Below, in pieces: positions 15,488 through 24,400 of a stretch of DNA of 64,000 nucleotides. Location: contig CAPQCU010000002.1 in the NCBI GenBank assembly GCA_948684385.1, forward strand, positions 124,001 through 188,000, in the 5' to 3' direction. The notes beneath the pieces were generated by a model. The model was given only the letters and a program-made list of their open reading frames with translations, had not been told where the DNA came from and searched no databases. The number at the start of each line of letters is the position of its first letter. Position 1 is the stretch's first letter. Source of the stretch: an uncultured bacterium (GTDB lineage: Bacteria > Cyanobacteriota > Vampirovibrionia > Gastranaerophilales > Gastranaerophilaceae). A program made the translations under genes and the position numbers.

Positions 15488-18400
15488 TTAGAAGTTTAGC
15501 TTAAATGCAACCGGCTGAACTGCATTTTCAGGAACATCCAGCTCAACAGCATCTTTATGATTAAAGTTAACATTCTTAACAGGGTACCTGTTTGTTGTAA
15601 TTTCAATCACATTTTCCCCCTGCTTTTTGGGTTGGGATTGCGCCTCCGGTGCAGTTTCGTCCGGCAAATCCGGCATCAGCACTATCGGGGTCTTATTCGG
15701 CGCTTCTACATTGTCTATACCCTTGTCGCCGCCTACTTCCCAGCGCAAACCGAAGTTCAAACCGACGCCGCTTCTGCCGCCGTTCTGGAACATTGCACTG
15801 CCAAACGCCATAAAGTTGTCTTTAAACACTTTCTGAAGCCCGATGCCATACTGAACATAAGGGGTGATGCTCATCTCCGGTAAGGCTACATCATCTACCC
15901 GCACATTGGATCTATCCATAAAGTTCATTACTACGTTCGCTGCAAGATAAGGCTGCCAGCCATTTTTTGTATTTGCGATAAACTTAACGCCCGGCGCTAC
16001 CTGTATCGAATGCAACGGGTCTATTTCCATTCGGGCACCGGTTGCGCCGGTATAATCAAAGGTCTTGATACAAGAATAAGCTAACATTAAATTTGGCTGC
16101 ACAATATATTTACCGTCTTTGAACTCAAAGTTGTAACCCGTTTTATTACCGACACCGCCTGCAAGCATGAAAGAATCTTCACGACCAAACATAGTAGAGT
16201 TTTCTGAGAAGTTTGCGCCAAGGCTCAATGTGGTTGCGTTAAAGAAGTTGCCTTTATACAAAGTCATTGTTGTGCCGATTGATGCACCGTTCTGAGTGAT
16301 ATCTACTTCTTTGTATCTGGACTGAGAACCGTTATAACCGCCATATGTTGTAAACGCTCTTGCCCAGCCGTGTTTCCATTCTTTAACAGGAGTGTCATAC
16401 CCTATCATTGAACCGTAAGTTGTGCTGCTTACTTTTGGACCGATTTTTAGTTCCATGCTTTCAAAGCCGACAAATGGTTTGTACCATGCGCTGCCTTCGT
16501 CTGACATTGTTACATCTCTGCCTGTATCCATTATACCGGCAATTGCGTATTTGTTTTTATTTATCTCGGCTACACGCTGGTGTTGAGGCATTAGCATGAA
16601 GTTGTCGCTGTGTTGGAACGCATAATTAAAGGTCTGGTTCATCTGAGCAGCAGCGGCTATCTGTGATGCTACGGCGCCGGTTAATGCTGCAGGGTTAAAC
16701 ATGTCGCTCGGGTTTGAAGGGTATTCGATTTTGCCGGTATCAGGGTTGAAGTAACCGCCTCGGACAAAAATCATGTTTCCGTCACGCCAGTTGTAGCTTG
16801 AGCCAAACTTATAAACAGGAGTGTATACGTAAGATTGACCGTGATATTTTACGCTTTCTGCAAATGACATATCTGCAAACGGAACTTCTGCAACAGTTAC
16901 ATTGTTAGCAATGTTGTTAAGAACATTGATATTGTAAAGATTAACGACTGTATTTTCGCCTGCTTGAGCAAATTTGTCTGCAGTTATCATACCCATAGTA
17001 TTAGTTGTAAAATCTACTGCTGAAGATGAAATATTAACAGTACTTCCATCGTTCAAATCAAATTGAGTGAAATGAACAGGAGCGGTTGACAGTGCACCAA
17101 AGTCTAATGTGCTTCCGTTCAACACCATTGAGTTATTTGATAAGTTGTAAGGATTATAAACAGTAATTGTACTGTCTGTTGATGTAATATCCTGATTTTG
17201 AACAAGCCCGATAGGAAGCAGTTCTGTATTAGTAATATTGAGCACACCGCGTTTATCTGTTTCAATTGAACCTACAATAAAGTTTGAATCTTTAACATCA
17301 ATTGTACCGAGGTTGGTAATTTTATTTGTAGAAATATCTCCGGTAATTGTCATTGTTTTGTCGTTGTAAATATTTTCCGCAACTACGTTACCAATAATTC
17401 CTGCAGCACCTTCTGTATTTGTAATTTTTTGAGCTGAAGTATCACCATGAATTACAACTTTACCGGTATTATTAATTTCATTTACTGTCACATCTTTGTT
17501 CACAGTAACGTTACCATCGTTTTTAAGTTCTTTTGCAAAGACAGATCCTTCAACCAGAAGTTCTCCGTTTTCACCGTTTGATACAACTTCTTTGGCAACA
17601 ACGCTTCCGCCTATTGTCATATTTCCATCATTTGTAAGGTTATCGAGATTAGCATTTCCGCTTAAATCAAATTTTGAACCTGTATTTGATACTACATCAA
17701 CAGACACAAGGTTTCCTGTAATTTTTACACTGCTATCGTTTGTAATATCGTTTGTTTTAACATCACCGACAAATACAGAATTAGCAGTATTAGTGAAATC
17801 TTTCATTGTTATATTTGAGCCTTCAAATGAAAGTTCGGAATTGTTGGTAACATTTGCCATATCCATAACACCTGTCATATTCAGGTCATTATTGTTAATC
17901 AAATCTTTATCCGTTTTGACATTGTTAAGATTTAAAACACCTTTGTTATCTGTTGCTTTGTCGTTGTTGTTATTTACAATATTTATGTTAGAAATTGTAA
18001 CGTTTTGTGTTTCATTAACTTTTGACAAAAAGTCTTTGCCATTGATATCAAAAGTATTATTTGCACCATTGATTGTGATGTCGTCCATTTTAATTTCTTC
18101 TACGTCTCTGGTAAGAATCGTCGTAGAGTTGTCAACAAATGTAAACACTTTCTTTTCAGGCTCGGTCGCATCCGAATAAACAGGAGTTACGTAGTCTGCC
18201 CATTTAACGAATGTATCCTGCCATCCGCGGATTTCAATACTATCATTTATTGTGGTTGTTGAAGCAAGTCCGAAATCTTTTGCGAAGATAATATCGCTTG
18301 ACATAACTGCAGAAGCCTGATTTAAGACTTTTGAGCCGTCATAGTCAAGCTGAGGAGCGTCGTTACCGGCTGCGGTTTTGATAATCTGAAGAACATAGCT

Positions 18401-21400
18401 TTCGTTATCGTCGCAATCATTAAGAATATTTGTTCCGACGTTAATTGAAGAAATATGAACAATACCGCTGCCGCCGTTTTTCAGGTTGAATGTGTCGGCT
18501 TTTTGTTCATCTTTACTCAACATTACATCGATTGTGTATCTTGAATCTGCTGATGAGTGAAGTTCATCCATTTCATAATCTGTAAAGACACCGTCTGCGG
18601 TATTTACAACGGTATTATTTGAAACTTCCAGAGTAGAATTTTTAAGTACATCACCATTATTTCCAAAGTTCAAAGTAGAATTATCAACTTTTACAATTTG
18701 ATTTTGGATAAGCCCGTTTGTATTGAATACAGAGTCTTTTATATTTACATTACCGGTAATGTTATTACGCTGAGTGCCTGTACTTATCCTATCCTCAAGC
18801 GTAAAGTTTTCGCCGGTTATATTTATCTGAGAATTGTTGATAATTTCTTTCACTCTGCTAGTGCCATTAGCAATAGACAAGGTTCCGTCATTTTGCACCA
18901 GTTGAGCAGTAAATCCATTTTTTATGCTAGCCACATTAGCATTAACTAACTCTTTAACCTCAACGCCGTTATTCACAATCATTGTACCGCTATTTGACGC
19001 GGTATTCAGCACAGAATGGCCTTCTACGGTCATCTGATTTGTATTAATAAGGTTCCCCGTTGACGTTACGTCTTTTAATACGGTCAATACACCGTCGTTT
19101 GTTATATCAACACCGCTCATAGAGCCTTCAACCTGCATCAATCCGGAAGTGGTGATATTTTCTGTAGCGCTCAAATCACCGCTGACGTTTACAACAGCGT
19201 TATTGTGTACTTTAAAATTACCGGTATTCTGTATTTCTTTAGCAGTCGCAGTTCCAATTACATCCAAATCGCCTGTATTTTTAAGCAGATTTTCTACTAC
19301 AAGATTGCCGTTAACATCCATATCGCCGTGGTTGGTTACATTTGAAGCGTTAACATCACCGTTTACATCAAAGATTTTCGCCTCGTTGTTAACGATATCA
19401 CGCGCATTTAATGTACCTGTAATGTACACGCTGCCGTCATTTGTAATATCACGCGCATCCGCACCCTGTTTAATTGTCAGAGTACCGCTATTTGTTAAAT
19501 CATTCAAATTAGCGTGACCGTCTACTGTTAAAGAGTCGGTATTATTCAACAAGCCTGTTGAAGTCAAATCTCCGCCAATGTTTACTGCTCCGGTATTGGT
19601 TACATCTACCGCGCTCAAAGAACCGCCGATATCAAGTGTTTCGCTATTTGAAACATTTTTTGTTACGGTCACATTACCTGAAACATCCATATCACCGCTG
19701 TTTTCGATATTATTGGATACTAAATCGCCGGTAATATCAAAAATGCCTTCGGTTACTACGTCATGAGTTTCTGCGCCCTGTTTGATTACGATTGAACCGC
19801 TGTTAGTTACATCGTTCAAACCTGCATGACCATCAACTGTGAGTGAGTCGGTATTTTTCAAAATGCCGGTTGAAGTCAAATCTCCGCCTATATTTGCTGC
19901 GCCCGTATTTGTTAAGTCTACTGCTCGCAAATATCCGCCTATATCAAGGGCAGAGTTGTTGAATATATTTGTCACAACATCAACATTACCGGACACATCC
20001 ATATCACCTTTGTTATTTATCATATTGGATGTTACATCGCCAATTACGCTGAAAATTTTGTCTTCGTTATTGATTATATCGCGTGAAAGCAAAGTTCCTG
20101 AAATGCTTATATTACCGTCATTTGTAATATCTTGTACTTCTGCACCGTCCTGGAAGATTATATCTCCGCTGTTAGTAATATTTTTAGATACAACGTGACC
20201 TTCCACAGTAAGGTTTTTGGAGTTATCGATATTTCCTGAAGCAGAGAGAGTTCCGCCGATTTCAGCGTCGCCGCTGTTTGATATATTAACAGCTGAAAGA
20301 TTTCCGGTTACGTTTAAAGCTCCGGATGTTGTCAGATTGCCCTGAGTGCTGAAATTCTTTGTTACTGTTATTGTATCTGTATTAACGACATTTGATTTAG
20401 CGTTTAAATTACCATCAACTATTATCACACCATCGTTTTCAATGCTATTTGCGCCGTCAGTAATTATTCCGTTTACGTTTAAATCGCCTGTAATATTGAT
20501 ATTAGCGTCATCTTCGTTAATCAAACCGTTGAGTTCAGCGCCTTTACCTGCGATTAAAGTTCCGCGGTTAGTAAGGTCTTTTGCAGTTACAGAGCCTGCC
20601 ACACTCAACAGCCCTGATGTTGTTATATTCTCAGTTGTGGTCAAATCACCGGTAATGCTGACACTTCCGGAGTTTCCGACGTTAAAGTTACCGGTGTTAA
20701 TAACTTCTTTAGCAACAGCAGAGCCTAATACATCTAAGTCACCTGTATTTCTGATTGTATTAGCTACGTTAAGACTTCCTGTAATATCCATATCGCCGTG
20801 GTTGGTGAGGTTTTTAGCGATTACTTCACCGTCGACGTTAAAGATTTTTTCTTCGTTATTCACAATATCTTGTGCAGAGAGTACACCGGTTACGCTTACG
20901 GTTCCGTCGTTTGTAAAATCTTTTACTTCGGCTCCGTCTTTGAAGATTAATGTTCCGCTGTTGTCTACGTTTTGAGAAATTACGTGACCTGTTACGGTAA
21001 GGTTTTGAGTATTTTCAACGTTTCCGTTAACGGTCATTGTTCCAGTAATTTCAGCATCTCCGGTATTTGTTAGAGAAGCAGAAGAGAAGTTTCCATCAAT
21101 ATTAAGAGTATCATTTGATACGACATCACCTTTTGCGGTAAGGTTTCCTGTAACATTTAAAGTACCGTCGTTAGTTACATTCTTTTCAACATTTACATTA
21201 CCTTCAACATCCATTTGTTTTTTGTTAACAATGTTATTTGCGTTTGTTTCACCCGTAATTGAAACAACTTCTTCGTTTGTCAAATCGTGGATATCTGCGC
21301 CGTTTTTAAGTGTAAGAGCTCCTTTGTTAGTTACGTCGTTCAGATTTGCTTTACCGTTTACGGTGAGCGAATTTGTATTGGTTAAAATTCCGGTTGAAGT

Positions 21401-24400
21401 CAGTGTGCTTCCGATATTTGCAATACCGGAGTTCTGCATATTAACTGTAGTAACGGCTCCTGTAACATCAAGGTTAGAGCTGTTTTTCAAAAGCGCAGCA
21501 ACATTAACATTACCTGTAATATCCATATCGTTTGTATTATCGAGATTTCTGGATGTTACATTTCCGGTAACGTCAAAGTCATTGTTATTCACAATATCTT
21601 GTGCAGAGAGTTCACCGATAACATTTACTGTTCCGTCGTTAGTTATGTCTTTAAGCTCTGCGCCGGTTTTGAAGATTAAAGTTCCGTCGTTGTCCACATC
21701 TTTTGCGGTTACTTTGCCGTTTGCGGTTATGCTTCCGGTGTTGGTAATATTTCCCGTGAGCTCTAAAGTTTTACCGATTTGTGTAACAGCGCTGTTTGTG
21801 AGGGTTGTACCGACAACTTTTCCGGCAACATCGAGTTGTCCTGCCGCGTTAATTACGCCGTTAGAAGTCAGGTCTTTACCGACAGTTACAACACCTTCAG
21901 AGCGGAAGCTATTTCCTGAAACATTTCCGGTAACGTTCATGTTATTGGTTGTTAAAATATTTCCGGAAGCAGTCAGGTTTTCATTAATAATAGCAGTACC
22001 GTTGTTTGTGAAATCTTTACCTGAGACAGAGCCTTCTGTTTCAAGACGGTTTGTTGTAAGTATATTTCCTGTAGAAGTCAGGTTACCGCCAATTGAGGCA
22101 TTGCCTCTGTTAGTAACAGCTGAAGCTAAGACATTTCCTGACGCATCAAGAACTCCGGTTGACTCAATTGTTCCTGAAGCAGTAATATTTCCGCCTACGG
22201 TTGTCTTACCTGTGTTTGTAAGGTTATGGAGATTTGCGCTGTTATCTATTAACAAGTTACCTGCATTAACTTTTACATCTCCGTTTCCGGTCAAAGTTCC
22301 GATTGCGTAATTGCTGTTAGCGTCACCGTTTGCATTTAATACAGAGTTATTTGCAAGGTTCAGGATATTAGTAATATCAGCTCCGTTAGTGAATGTCAAA
22401 GCTGAGGCAACGTAAGTTGTACCGTTACCTGAAACAGTTTTTCCGATTGTACCGGAAAGGTTTAAAGTATTCTGGTTAACGATTGTTCCTGTTAAATATT
22501 CGCCTTTTGAAGTTAAAGTTCCGTAGTTAGTAACGCTTCCAATATTATTATTGTTAGTCAGGTTACCGCCTTCTTTTACAATAACTCTTTGTGAAATCAC
22601 GTTATTGTTAGTTACATTTCCATCAATACCGAGAGCACCTTCACCGGTTACAACCTGAGAAAGCGTACCGCCTGTTAAGGTTAAAATACCATTATTTGTA
22701 ACAGGTCCTCCGACATTATTCGCATGGATTGTTAAATCACCTACGTCTGTAATCAGAATTTGCTGGCCGATTGTTGCATTTGCAATAACGTCACCGACAA
22801 TGCTTGTTTTACCGCTTCCGCTTACGGCTTTTGACAATGTTCCGCCGCTTAAGTTTAAAGTGCTTGTATTTGTTACATTACCTTTAATGTTGGTAGCGCT
22901 TGTATTGATTGTACCCGCGTTTGTAATTACACCGTCAGTTGAACCTAATGTTGAATTGTTAGTTAAAGTAACACCGCTGTTAACTGTTACTGCTTGATTA
23001 ATTCCGGCAGAGTTGGTTGTGTTGCCTTTTAACGTTGTTTTACCGGTGCCTGAAATAACTTTACTTACTGTACCGCCGGAGAGGTTTAAATTACCGGCGT
23101 TAGATACATTGCTTGTAATACCGTTTGCTGACATATTTGCAATACCGGAAGCACCAAGAGCCAGAGTTCCGTTAACTTTTGCAGAATCAGAAAGGTTCAG
23201 AGTACCGTTGTTAATATTAACTGTGCCCTGATTGATAGATTTATTGTTGTTCATTGTGAGCGTTGAACCGCCGTTGATATTCAAAGTACCGGTACCGCTA
23301 ATCGCCGTGCCGATTGTGTTTGTACCGCCGGTTACGTTCAAAGTGCCCGCGTTTTTAATCGCAGCGTTTGAGTTTGTAGAGTTTAAGTTAATATTATTGA
23401 TGTTTGCAGTACCGCCGGATGCGTTGTTTACAACAGAACCTTCACTATTCACAGCATTAGTAATATTAACATTATTCAATGTCAATGTCTTCCCGGATGA
23501 TACTTCAAAACCGGTCTTGCCATTCATGTTCAATGTTGACTTATTATTTCCGCTTGCTACACCGGATACTGTTGAATTACCTTGAGTCGCGCCTAGATTG
23601 TCTGTCAATGTATAAGTATTTGATGCTGCTGCAAACTTGAATGTCTTCGCATCAGTTGTTTCAAGCTGGTTCCAGAGCTTCAATGTGTCTCCCTGAACGC
23701 TGTATCCGTTACCGGAAATATCAGAAGTGGTTGTGTACTTGATACTATCATTGGAAGTACTTGTCGTTGCAAGGCTCAACTGACCGTAAACTTTTACTAT
23801 CTGGTCTAATTGAGAATAAACAGTATCCCAGTTTGTCAGAGCTTTGATTTCATCTTTTTCCGCAGTTTCTGTTTCTTTCAAAAGCTGACGATAAGTCAAA
23901 GAAGAATTTAAACGTAATTGAACACTGCTATTTGTTGCATTTTTGATAACCTGAACTATAAGAGATCCGTCTTCTTCCAGAACACCTGTTACATCGACTT
24001 TATCAATATATACATAACCTGAACCGCTGTTAATTGTAAGCGTATCAGTTTTTTTATTAGCAAGGTCAACATCAAGCTTCCAGTTTGTACCATAAGATGA
24101 GGAATAAAGATAATTAATATTATAATTATTAATTTTTTCATCTTGTAAGTTGATAACACCACCATTAGCATCCAAACTTGAAGTCTTAAAAGTATCAGTA
24201 CCGAAAGTTAAGTTACCACCATTCAAAATTGTTCGAGCAGTTTTAACCTGACCGTTTAAGAAAATGTTACCTGTACTGTTACCTTGCAAATACAAATAGC
24301 TTGAAGAGGATGCAGCATTAATATTATCGTCAAACTTGATTGAACCGTTATTTTGAGCAGTCAAAGTAACATTTGCACCGTTCATATAAATGGCTTCAGC

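Noticed and set aside
17496..23585. Long + strand frames opposite the autotransporter (for example 17496-18179, 21222-22310)
   Set aside because: They are antisense shadows of repeat DNA with hydrophobic, repetitive low-complexity products and no ribosome sites.
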